Below, piece by piece: positions 34,815 through 47,196 of a stretch of DNA of 64,000 bases. A model generated the notes under the pieces. It did no database searches and was not told the DNA's origin. It was given only the letters and a program-made list of their open reading frames with translations. The stretch covers positions 2,862,001 to 2,926,000 of the forward strand of contig CM052356.1 in the NCBI GenBank assembly GCA_028551475.1, in the 5' to 3' direction. The translations under genes were made by a program, and so were the position numbers. The DNA is from Casuarina equisetifolia. Taxonomy: Eukaryota; Streptophyta; Magnoliopsida; Fagales; Casuarinaceae. Each line of letters begins with the position of its first letter. Position 1 is the stretch's first letter.

Positions 34815-34988
34815 AGTCTTCAATTGCCGAAACGAGAAAAAAGTTGGGATAGGAGTGAAGATGAAGAAGAGGAAGAGAAGTACAATAAAGAAGAGTACGA
34901 GGATGACGAGAATGACAAGAATGACGAGAATGATGATGATGATGGTAGTGGTGGTAATGCAATCGATGAATATGAAGATGAAGATTAG
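34815..34988 (+). pseudogene. Acidic C-terminal-tail-like frame
   Basis: An open stretch without its own ATG ends in a strongly acidic tail (34,851-34,985: SEDEEEEKYNKEEYEDDEND and onward with DDDDGSGG), then TAG. Such tails occur in several nuclear and RNA-polymerase-associated proteins, but no upstream domain can be recognised, so no identity is given. The matching region in copy B is truncated after YNKEE. It may be the 3' end of a degraded gene or retrocopy. Confidence 0.35.
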
Positions 34989-34994
34989 CTCGAG

Positions 34995-37340
34995 ATAGAA
35001 GACTAACCATTTTCTAATGTACTTAAATTGTCAAAAGTGGATGACTATATTAAGATAAACATTGAAAGTATGGAGTTATACTTTTATTTTATTTATTATC
35101 CCTCATAAGGAGAGTTAGGATTAGGTATGCCTAATGGGCTATCATGTAATAATGTGCTAACTCATCACTTTTCTTCATAATCAGCTATTCTTGCCTAATG
35201 GAAATTTAGAGTACCACCTCTTTTTATTAAAAAAAAAATAGAAAAAGGGGTTCCTTTGCTTGGCAAAGAACCAAAACCAAGTGGTGTTTCTGAAAAATTT
35301 CCTTTAATTTTGTTCAAATAATTAGTTCTCAAAGAATATAGCTTAGCTGCAAGGGTGATTATCTCATCCAAAACCAAATAAATTTACTTTTACTTACTAA
35401 GAAGCAATTATTAATGGACTTAAATTCTTCTGTCCAACTGGCTTCTTGGAAATTGTCCTCGAAATTTTTCCAAGCCTCATGTTTGACTCCAAGTGTCAAA
35501 TCCAGCCATAAATTTCCCGTCAAGGATTGGGACAGCCTCTAGCATTGAATGTGACTGAGAAGTCTTCCCGTTCGTGCCAGTTCATAACGTAGCTCTAAAC
35601 GATTCTACTTCCCAACTTAAAAGTTTAGGTCATTCAAATTTTCTGTTGCTTGACCTTGAATTGTTTGGAAATGATTTAATAAGAGATGTTGAATGTTACA
35701 AGTTCCTTTATACTGTGATAATAAGATCATATTGAATATTATAAAGAATCTCATTATCATAAATATATTAAGATTTATTGTCACTTCATCTATTAAAAAA
35801 GATGAATGAAATCTCATTTCTACCAAATATATCTCTTCGGTTGATATTTACAACTCCTCATATTAAGTTGTCCACTGTATTTTATATCTTATTTTTAATA
35901 TTTTATGTGACAACTTAATATGTAGGCATTTAATACTGTAAATGATAAGATTTATCTCTTGTCTTATATATTTATTCAAAATATAGTTATTATATATAAT
36001 TTTATTATTATTAATAGAATTTGTTAAGATATTATTTTTTAAAAATAAAAAAGACTATAAAGAGTGAAAGAATCAATCAGCAGGGCACTCTCATCTTTGC
36101 CGTGGCCTTGTCACTCTCACCTTTGCCAGCTATTGTTGTCCTTGTTTGCCAGAGACATCCCCACAAGACTCCAAATTGTTCATACCACGTGGAGGATAAG
36201 GCTTGTTTTCACAACCTTACGATGGCTGCATAAAAGGAATATCCTGCATGTACAATTAGTGCATCTTGAATAGGACATTGACCGTAAGATCCTCAACCTT
36301 GAAAAGTATAAATCCTTAAATTCTTAAATTCTTAAATTTTAAACATTTTTAATTATGCTATAATTATTTTAAAAATTCGTTGTTGTGTTATAAAAGAATT
36401 GTACATTTGATCTTAGATCTCAATTTATGATGAGTTATCGCAGATATCTCACTCTAGCTGCACAAAGACACCCACACAAGGACAAACACAAAGAAAATTA
36501 CTCAGAAAATATTTAATTTGAAGAATGAATTACGCTAAAAAGAATTATTATTTAATTCTAAGATTATTCTTTTACTCAGTGAAACAAAATAATTTCTTTC
36601 ACTTGATTATTTGGGTACATAATGACATGATTTCTTCTTGTCAATAGTCATTTGAGGTAGAATCTTAAGGTTAAATACAAAAGGCATCATCAAAATACAA
36701 AAATCCTCATGTAATGTTCACTGTTAGGGAGTCGCGATCGTACCAACACTCACATATAAATTAAATGCACAACAAATACATTAGAATTAAAAAGGTTCAA
36801 ACAAACATAATAACTTATATCTTTCATCAACACTTCTCATTGATTTTTCACATTTACCTTCTCACCAAATGGGCAAAACTCATGAAAACTTTATCATCAT
36901 GAGACACATATTGCAGGTTCATAAGATTCTAAAGTGGATTGGTTTATCTAAGTTCTTCTACCTCCGCTCTTTTTATAGAGGGAACATATACATCACACTT
37001 AGAACTATGCCTCAAATTACATTACAATATTATAATCATATTTTTAACCTAATTTTTTCACATAATCTTAATAATTACCTTCTTAAAATACAATTGGAGA
37101 AAAAATTGCTCAACCCTTATTAAAGTAAGTAAGATTCAATATTTATATCGCTAAAATGTATAAAGCACGCCAAATCCAATGCTCCCACTTTCTAGTCCAC
37201 CCAAAACAAGGCCTGGTGCATGTTAATATTCAATTGGGGTAGAATGGGTAAACTCAAAAAACGACAGACCGGTTTTAGACAGGGCCGCACGTCTCCATTG
37301 AACGGCAAATCGTTTTGGCGGCCACGTCAACGTCCCTTCC
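34995..37340. other. Intergenic, no supported gene
   Basis: AT-rich, with 36,060-36,260 more GC-rich but lacking a recognisable domain. ORFs there overlap in two frames and look incidental. The last part is the potassium transporter 5' flank. Confidence 0.5.
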
Positions 37341-37466
37341 CCCGTGAGATCCCGATCTGTTCGTTGCAGAAACGTTCTACGCAGACATACAAATACCTCC
37401 TAAAACTCCACCGTTTTGGGTTTCTTCGCTTTCAGAATCGAGAAAGAGCAAAGGAGCAAAGCAGCC

Positions 37467-40400
37467 ATGGTACGTCTTCGATTTTCGCTTCAAAATCAAC
37501 TCATTTCTTCTGATAATCACACAGAGCTTAATTAGTTTACTGTCGAATTTAGTCTCCTCGCTTAAGATCGAATTTTCAACCCGTCGATAAATTTGATTAG
37601 GTAGTAGAATAGCTTATACTGTTTGGTTGGTTAGCAGGTCGATTCTTCTTGAGCATAAGCTATCAACTTTTCTTGGAGTTTAATGTTTCGAAAGAAAGAT
37701 TGATTTGGTGTTTTTGGACTCAAGGAATCTTGCAGTATTATATGACATGTTACTTCTATTGGAAAGATTGTATGGAAGCTGATGATATTTGCTGACCTTA
37801 ATTGTTATGGCATTGTTTGTGTAGTTGTCAAAACCGAATCGCTACTGTGGAGCTTAGTTCATAAGATGTATGCTTAACCTTTTTCTTTTTGATTTTATTT
37901 TCAAACAGGTTGATGGCAGAGGTCAACGCAAACATGTTCTCCTTCTGGCATACCAGAGTCTTGGTCTAGTGTTTGGTGACTTGAGCATTTCCCCCCTTTA
38001 TGTTTACAAGTGTACATTTGCCGGGGGTTTGAGTAATTATCAAACAGAGGATGCAGTATTCGGGATGTTTTCCTTGATTTTTTGGACTTTCACTCTTTTT
38101 TCACTGTTGAAGTATGTTGTTTTCATGTTAAGTGCAAATGACAATGGTGAAGGTAAAATTTATGGCTTTTTCAAAGATGCTACGAGTTGCTTTCCTTGTT
38201 TCCAATATTATTATCTGTGACTGGTTAGTCATTTGCAGGAGGAATTATGGCTCTATACTCGCTCATTTGCAGAAATGCAAAGTGCTCTTTGCTACCTAAT
38301 TATCAAGCGGCTGATGAAGAGCTTTTTGCATATCATAATCTGGGTCACTCAAATAGGAATATTTCTCCCTCTCCAATCCGAAGATTCATTGAGAAGCATA
38401 AGAAAGCAAAAACTGCCTTACTGCTTGTTGCTTTATTTGGTGCTTGCATGGTGATTAGCGTCGGTGTCTTTACTCCAGCAATTTCTGGTAAACAAATTTC
38501 CTTCCTCTACATTTCTCTCTTAGAGCTTTCCACTGAGACTTCTTCTGTATGATTTTGTAATCACTGCATTGTCGAATTTGCTCTTATTAGATCCTGTGCT
38601 AATAGACATCTGGTTTTGCAGTTCTTTCATCCATTGAAGGCCTGAAAGTTCCAGCAACGGACCTGGATAATGGTGAGTATGAGTCTCACAAAAGAAAAAA
38701 ACAAAACATCCATCCACATGCATAAACTTCTGCATTGATTTTCAGTATGCTCATATTTTCTCTATGAGTTTCAAATTAATGGTTATTCGGAATTAAAGGC
38801 TCACTAACTTGAGGAATGATAGGGAGAAATGGTTCCTTGAGTATTGTGCTCATATCTTACAAGGAAGTTTGTATCCAAAAGTTATAAGGCAAATGATAGG
38901 AGAAATATTACAATTATAGCTAAAGGGCGGTTTAAATAACAGCTATATACTTGTTGGAGCCCACTTCTTTGAGTTCCCAGCTTAATGCATGGGATCCACA
39001 TAATAGAAACGTGATCTTTCTGGTAGTTATATTTCTTGTTCAAGTGAATGAGGACCTGTTTGCAAAGGGAGCCATTGTTTTCATAATTTTCTTTCTTAGA
39101 AACGTTTTACAATATGAATATTTAATGCTCTTCCATCTTTGCATTAATTCATTGGGTTTCAACTTAGTTTTTTATTTTTGCTTCCCATCAATATATTAAC
39201 CCTTCACAACTACGTAGGTATCATGATTCTTATTGCTTGTGTCTTGTTGGTTGGGATTTCCGTCTTGCAACACTGGGGTGGCCACAAGTTGGCATTTCTG
39301 TTTTCTCCCATTATGATACTATGGTTACTACTGATTGCTGCTATTGGCGTCTACAATGTCATTAAGTGGAACCCAAGGATCTATCAGGCTCTTTCTCCAT
39401 ATTATTTGTATAAGTTCTTTAAGGACACAGGAGGGGATGGTTGGCTTTCTCTTGGAGGGATAATACTCTGCATTACTGGTATTTGATATTTAGATTTTAT
39501 TCTGGGTCTTTAAGCTTTGAACTAGTTAATTCATTTAGGCTTCTTGTCTATGGCAGGAACGGAAGCTATGTTCATCGACCTGGGCTACTTCAGTGCAACA
39601 TCAATAATGGTATGGATAATGATGGATCACGGGATAGGGTTTTATTTCCATGCTTAGCCTTTTTACGTGACATTGTGAAAGCCATGAGATTGAAGTTACA
39701 ACCATTAGTGGATTTCTGTGCTTTAAATGGATAATTCTGTGAAGACGTTTTCATGAGGCTTTGGGTTTTCCAGCATGAAAGTGTTCTGGCAGTAACCATC
39801 TAGATTGCTTAGCTTTTAGATTAGAAGGCAGTGTTCGTGCTCAAGTGTTTTGATGGGCCTTTTGTTTGGAGAACAACCGATAAGGGTTGAAACTAGGATC
39901 CTAATGCAAAAAAAAAAAATCCACGCTGACATCAATTATAATTAATTATCAAATTGAACAGTTACTTAAAATAACTTACAGGTTGCTAAACATTTAGTAG
40001 CACTAGTTGATCTGACATGCAACTTCAAGTAAACATTTAGATTGCTTAGCCTTTAGGTTTGAAGGCAGTGTTCCTGCTCAAATGTTTTGATGGTCCTTTT
40101 GTTTGGATAACAACCGATAAGGGTTGAAACTAGGATCCTGATGCAAAAATAATCAGTGGTGACATCAATTATTAATTTATGATCAAATTGAACAGTTACT
40201 TAAGATAATCTCACAGGTTACCGAACATTTAGTAGTACCAGTTGAGCTGACATGCAACTTCTAGTGCCCTTTTACAAGTTCGTGTTTCCTTTCTCTCAGT
40301 CAATCAAATTTTCTCTTTCACTCCTTATCCACAGGCCACTAAGTACTTAATGTCAAGGTAAAATATCACAGAAGTTATAGAAGATTCCTTGAGTTGGTCT

Positions 40401-42042
40401 ATCCCATTTTTTTCTCCTTATTTGGGATAGATCTTTTGTCACTATTTTCCTCTCAGTGGGCATAAATGGGACATGGGGGATCAGAATGGGCTCCATGACT
40501 GTTTCACATTTTTTTTCATTTTTTTTTCATTTTCCCCTTATTCCTTTTGATGAGGGGAGGATGGAAGGTGGGCATAGTGTATACCGATTACTACTTTGGT
40601 AGGTTTTACCTTTCTGGAGGCATTATGTCTGGCTCTGTTTGTGGGGGTTGATGTTGGTGCAGGAATACCAGTACACGTGCTAGGCGCTCACATCAGATTC
40701 CCCATTGTGGGGCACCAAAATGCTAAGACTATCACCTAGAAATTTTCCTGAGGAATAGCCTTAACAGACAAGAGTATCTCCTGCAGTCAGTAATTCTGCC
40801 TTCCTTTTTTTTAGCAGTCAATGAATGATAGGTGCCACAGAAGATTTTAATAGATTGTTGTAGGGTATGAGAACAATTGTCCTATATTTGACTTGGTGAT
40901 TCTAAACCTGCCGTTCAGTAGAGATAGTCAAAAAGAAAAAGTCTGGGAAATTCTGATATGCTGAATCCAGATTCTGATGTGTTTCCCGTGCGATCCAATC
41001 AGTTGGGTTTCCTCTTTTCACATAAGCTGGACTTACCAGTTCCTACGATGTGATTATTGTATTAATGGGGATTGTGTTTAGATTTAGGTTGGTGCTGTTT
41101 ACCTCATGCTCTTTTAAGGCTGTGGTTGTTATTATTGTAGCTTAGGTAAAAAAAATTTGTTGTTTCGTTTAAATCTCTTTCATCATTTTCTCTCTAATAT
41201 GTCAACGTTGTCACAAGTACAACTCTCAGGAGCTCTCCCTTTGTGCAGGTTGCATTTTCTAGTGTTGTTTACCCCTTTCTAGTACTTCAATACATGGGCC
41301 AGGCTGCATTTCTTTCAAAGAATTTTTCTGCAGCATCTACGAGCTTTTATGCTTCAATTCCAGGTTAGTTTATTGAAGGAATTAGTAGGATTTCTGCACA
41401 TTCAGGGAAAGGGAAATATGTTCCTTAATGAATGCTACTTAGCATTCTTTAGGCTGCACCATGGATAATAAAATTTCCAATTGTTCGTTCTCTTCTCTTC
41501 CATTTACATATCAGTACAATCTATCTTGGTTCCTCTCTGGATTCAATACATCTGATGATCTGGATCTCAAAAACAGCTTAGCATTCCAAGTAGAAAGTGC
41601 GTAGCTTTCTTTTTTGTTACCCTTTTAATCCGTCAACCTTAAATGTTTTTTCCAGATCAAAAGCAATTGCTAGTAGATAAACCAAATAGTTTGCAAACCA
41701 GTGTCCAGTTTCACAACTTATTTTGTGGCCTACAGAAGTGAGCTCGAGGTCAGGCTTGAGCTAGCTTTCTGTTGCTGGATCAGCCACGTGTGAGGAACAC
41801 AGGCTTGACATGGTTAGGCAGTTGCAGTTGGAATATTGAACAAGACAGAATGAGAGTTTGTTTGTTTATTTTATTGGTCATGTCGGCACATTGAAGTCAT
41901 GAGAGTTTCTTAACCCACCTTAATCAATAGCATAATCAAAGTTTCTAAAATTTGATTGAAAGAATTTTATCTGTTGTGGGACAGATTTGCTAAAATTTGT
42001 AGTTCATCTGTGACAATTTGTCTGTTCATCTTTCTATTTGTG

Positions 42043-42079
<37 letters not shown>

Positions 42080-45078
42080 AAAATGGTCAATTTTCTACAC
42101 GTTTCTTTGATGGAGTCATAAGTATGGTTCTGGTTTTCCAACTTCTATTTAATTGAAATAGTTCTTCAGCTCCCCAAGACTTTTTTTCCTTTTTCTTTTT
42201 CCTTTTCTTTTTTCTTTTCTGGTGAGAGGGTGCGGAGAGAGATAGTGAGAGAGAGAAAGAGCGGTAGTACTTGTAGACTGCCATCAGTGTTGTTCACTTG
42301 TTACCAGTAAGCAATGTCAAATTGCGTATGAAACACTCATTCTTACCTAGCTCAGTCAGCTTAATGAACACTAAGAATGCCAACCACAAATAACTCCAAA
42401 ACTGGCGTCAGTCTTTTTACTCATGTAGCATTAATGATGCCAATAGACTGGAAGTATTATTCTTTTGATTTTTATGATATAAGAAAGCTATATAAATAAG
42501 CAAAATTGCAAACTTGTTAAATATGTGTACCTGGGAAGTCTCTAGTGTAGAAATTCCTTCCATCTCACCCTATTTTGCACAAAAAGCTTTGCTAAGTAAT
42601 TCAATTCATTCAGATGATTTTGACCTTGATATCACTTAGGAAGTCCTCAAAATTAAGAATTATCATAAATATTTTCTTATAGTTTATTATCTAAGTAATT
42701 TTGTACTCAAACATCTCAATACTAGATGAATATTTCTTCATCCAAAAAGTGTATGATTATGCTAGTACTCTCTGGTTATAGTTTAAGGGGACTGGAGCAA
42801 ACTGTAGTCGATTTCAGTTTATTTTGCTTAATCAATGTTGGATTATGCTGTTTATGCACTGTTCTTGCCATGTTTCTAGATCTTCTCTTTTGGCCAACGT
42901 TTGTTGTGGCAATTTTTGCTGCAATTGTTGCCAGTCAGGGTGTTATATCTGGAACAATCTCAATTGTCAAACAATGCCATGCACTAGGATGTTTCCCTCG
43001 TGTCAAGGTTGTTCAGAGAAGGAGATGGATCCGTGGTCAAATATACATCCCTGAGATAAACTGGATCCTTATGGTTCTCAATCTGGCTGTCACTGTGAGT
43101 TTCCAACATTCAAAATCCATTGGAAATGCTTATGGTAAGTCTTCTTTTTGTAATCAGAGTTGATAGTATCTTCTTTTAATATCTTCATCTTCCCATTGGT
43201 TTATTCATGTATGTGGACCATTCTTGGTAACTCTATCAATGATCAAATGTGTTGCATTGTTGTTTTTGTTTGACTTTGGAGTTTCCTCTGGATATAGTAA
43301 TTAATATGTAGAAGATATTTTTAGTTGATCTTCATGCATGCTCTTGTGCATGATGGGAAAGTGCCGTGAAGTTAACAGTAGGTAACCATATGATAGCAAA
43401 TGTGTAATGATTGGCATATTTGAGCTTTCTCTAAGACTATTTTGGGGCTTTCTGCCCAAAGTGACGTGAATGGTATATATCATGACTCAACTTGGATGTG
43501 GTGTTGCCTTCTTCCTCTACCCCAACTAGTTGTTAAAATCTGTGTTATGAGGCTATATGAGTTGGTGCTAGGTGAATATTTCTATAATGGAGAGTTGTAA
43601 CGACATCTGCCTATATCACCCATAAACGTACATAAATATGTCCATTGCCTTCATCCATAATGCATCTACTTTGTCTAAAGTACCAAGACATTTAGAATCC
43701 ACCTTTGGACTAATATACGCATATGTATGTATGATGCAGACACTTGTGTGTACATATACGTACATACTTGCTTATGTATGTATATATATATGTATGTATG
43801 TACATGTTTATTAATCATATATGTAGTAGGTACCATCTAGTTGGCTGGCAGGGTAGTTAATCCCCCAAAAGGTGCGGATGCTAATTTTTCCTTGTTTGTG
43901 ACATGCTCTTCGTTGTGACTTTTACTACCACTACCTGTGCAGAGCTAATAATTTCTCTGATTATTGCAGGTATTGCATATCTTACTGTTACATTCGTGAC
44001 AACCTGGTTGATGTCGCTGGTCATCAACCTTGTGTGGCACAAGAGTCTCTTGTTGTCCGTTTTGTTCATATTGTTCTTTGGATCTATAGAGATTATCTTC
44101 CTTTCATCTTCTCTTATGAGGATCCCCAAAGGTGGATGGGTTCCCTTCGTGATTGCTGGAGTATTCCTGCTCATTATGTATGTGTGGCATTATGGATGCA
44201 GGAAGAAGTATCTACACGACCTACATAACAAGGTTTCGATGAAATGGATAATTGCACAAGGTCCTAGTCTTGGTGTCATTAAGGTTCCTGGGATTGGCCT
44301 CGTGTATACTGAATTGGCAACTGGAGTCCCATCCATGTTTAGCCATTTCTTGACCAACTTACCAGCCTTTTATCAAGTTGTTGTCTTCGTCTGTGTTAAA
44401 ACTCTTCCCATTCCCTATGTACCCCATAAAGAACGTCATCTCATTGGCCGCATTGGTCCCAAAACTTACCGAATGTACCGCTGCATTGTCCGGAACGGTT
44501 ACAAAGATGTCAATGATAACGAAGATGACTTTGAGAATGATCTAGTAATGAGCATAGCAGAATTCATCCAACTGGAAGCAGAAGGTCCCCGAACACTAGA
44601 AGGCTCTGTGGATGGTCGGATGGCAGTTGTAAGGGCATCTGAAAAATTCGGAACTAGATTGCGAAGGTCAGAATCTGCAGCATTGTTTGGAGCAAGCAGC
44701 AGCAGTTCAAGTCCCCTGGCCTCTACAACTGTAAGCAGCAGCAAGTCAACTGTACTGCAGAACTTGAAGTCTTTTAATAGACAGGAAACACCCAATCTAA
44801 CCCTAAGGCCAGCCGTCCGTTTTGAGTTGCTTAACACAAAATATAAGGATATCCAAGTCAAGGAAGAGCTGCTGGAGCTTGTGGAAGCTAAGCATGCTGA
44901 GGTAGCATATGTTATAGGCCACTCGCATGTCAAAGCAAAATGGAATTCATCATTCTTAAAAAAGTTCGCAGTCAATATGTTTTACTCCTTCTTGCGTAAG
45001 AACTGCCGTGCACCTTCTGTTGGCTTGAACATCCCTCATATCTGCTTGATTGAGGTAGGTATGACCTACTATGTGTAG
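37467..45078 (+). CDS. KUP/HAK/KT family potassium transporter
   Basis: Nine exons join in frame to 779 aa: 37467-37469, 37909-38152, 38239-38487, 38622-38672, 39218-39478, 39557-39609, 41249-41363, 42880-43134, 43970-45078. All junctions are GT-AG. The first coding exon is only the ATG, giving [20 protein letters not shown] after splicing. Family signatures include [77 protein letters not shown] and [15 protein letters not shown]. Around twelve membrane spans are followed by a long cytosolic C-terminus with [19 protein letters not shown] and an Ser-rich stretch. Known role: K+ uptake or redistribution with proton coupling, at the plasma membrane or tonoplast. In the motif that is usually GDGVLTP the sequence is ISVGVFTP. 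The exact subfamily cannot be fixed by eye. Confidence 0.93.
39801..40265. repeat. Tandem duplication of about 237 bp in intron 6 of the transporter
   Basis: tagattgcttagc starts at 39,801 and again at 40,038, and the two units stay collinear to catgcaacttctagtg near 40,265 with roughly 10 percent differences and small indels. Confidence 0.9.
42047..42077. repeat. (CT)n microsatellite in transporter intron 7
   Basis: About 15 uninterrupted TC units; 42,181-42,250 continues as a loose pyrimidine then purine tract. Confidence 0.9.
43720..43810. repeat. (TATG)n-rich microsatellite in transporter intron 8
   Basis: Interrupted tatg and tacata repeats with a short (AT)n core. Confidence 0.75.
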
Positions 45079-46990
45079 CAGAATCTAGTGCTTGTGGATG
45101 CCTCAGCTGCTTTTTGGTAGCCAGATTTCCATGGAGTTCGTTTTCCCAACACCAAGAGCAGTTGCTACGTGATATCATTGTGGTGTTTGGCAGGCTTGTT
45201 TCTAACAATTTTCAAATGGAAAAATGGTGGGGTTAAAAGGCTGCATGTAGAACCGGCTTTGATCATCGACATTATTTGCAGTACAAATGTATGGTCCCTG
45301 GTGTTTGGGTTTGTCAACTATGTTCAGTCTCAGATCATGGAAAATTCCTCCAGTTCCATGTAATCTTTATAATTTTCTAGGTTGCTTTTGTTGATATGCT
45401 CATTGAATTCCGTTGTAATGATTGCATGTTTCCTTGCATAAGAAGGCAGAAATCTAGGAGCCATTGTTGGATCCTGAACCCATAAAACATGGCCTTTATT
45501 CTTAACAATTTTGCTTCAGGTACAAGAAAAGTCTTCATCTTAAGGAACTTATTTTCTTAGGAGTTTGACGAGAGCTTTCAGGCAGTTTTCTTAACACGGT
45601 TTTCCTCTTTCTCTGGAAACGGCACTGCATTCCTGAAACAAAGCCGTGTAAAAATGGTTTCCAACTGTGAACAGAAAGATAGCAATCCCCCATTAAACCC
45701 CAGAAGGTAACCCATTCCATTTAAAGTGTTGATGTAATTGCATTTTCCATTAGTATCGAGAATAAACTATTCAATCTGCTAGTGTTCTTTTGCTTTTTTC
45801 ATTTTAGGTAAGGGCTGGTTTTGAGAGTAGGGAATGTTGAACCAAGCCCTAGGTCCTGAATAGCCAATAGTTAGTTATACGCTATCATAAATTTATGTTC
45901 CATAACATGTGCAAAGAGAACATTTTTTAAGTGTTCTCTGTTTGTCACCATACTAACTTTTTTTTTTTTTTAAATGACACCCATCAACTTGAATTTGGTT
46001 AAAGTATCAACAATAGTTTTAATAATACCGTGTTAAATTATGTTCATACAAGTGGAGGTAAAAATAAAAAGCAAAAACTATATGCTACTTGAGATTTGTA
46101 ATTATTCAAAACTCATAAGTTATTTGTTTAAAATGATTCTTCTTGTCCCAATCAATAATTGATAACACATTGCATAATCAATAACTTAGTTGTTATAAAA
46201 TTATACTCTGGCCACCAAACTTAAAAATAATACAAAGTATAAACATAATTAAGGATCTCTCATTTTGTCAAGGGGTAATTTGTTTTTATCATACAAGAAA
46301 GGTTTTTTACCCCTTGTTGAATAAAGTTTCTTCCTATTATTCAAGTGATAGTTAATTACTTACTTTGAATAATCAACTCTTATTAAATAAAATATTATTT
46401 TTTATTTTTTAGTCAATTATACCTCATCTAGTAAAAATAAAGCTTTGAATTTATAACATTTTTGATCATTAACTAACTTACATCTCAATCAATCATTAGG
46501 GGTGATATAAATCTATCCATGCAATAAATAGATTTCTTTAAATGATTATTAATATTAAGTGTTTTGGATAATTAATTTATCTTTACAATCTTTAAGATAT
46601 TATTGTCCTTTCAACATGAACTTGGTATAACTATAAACCTCGTACTTGTAAATGTGATTGTTTATCAAAAATAAATTATCTTATATGGATATATGACCCA
46701 ATTACTCCCTAAGAGACCATCACCTACCAAAAAGACTTGGCTTTGACTAACAGATAAAGAAAGGATTAACACCTAACCAAAGAATAAAAGGCAAGAAACC
46801 AGGACTCTTTACTAAAATCTTCTTCTATTAATTACAGGTAGAAAAGAAATTATTACTTTTTTACCTTCTGCAATTAAAGGATACAATGATGGATATTGGG
46901 TCAAAATCAGAAGCTATAATCATAGTTTGGTTAAAGTATAATCAAGTCAAGAAAGAGGAATAAATGAGAATAAAGAAACCAACAACAACA
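45079..46990. other. Transporter 3' flank and intergenic DNA
   Basis: Probable 3' UTR for the first few hundred bases, then AT-rich DNA (45,900-46,900) with no recognisable gene or element. Confidence 0.5.
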
Positions 46991-47196
46991 AGACACGAGT
47001 TAAATGCCAGTTTCCAAATCCCCCATTCCGAAGCAATCCAAACTCAATTTCCCAAAATATTCTCAGCCAGAAAAAAATTTGTCAAATTCCCATCTCCCAA
47101 CGGCATTTCAAGTCCCTCTTGAGCCCTTGAAAAACCCAAATCCCGTACTTCTTCTCCATCTTGATGTTCAGAGTTTGTGGCTGATTGGGACTCGCT

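Larger units (their letters stand above)
33760..34990. repeat. Segmental duplication unit D (paralogous to copy B surroundings)
   Basis: Aligns with 19,110-19,619 and, across the copia insertion, with 25,696-26,135. About 170 bp near 33,924-34,095 is extra in D and has a TATA-like tatataaatagg, so it may be another LTR fragment. The site equivalent to the copia insertion is intact (gagca at 34,458-34,462). Confidence 0.8.
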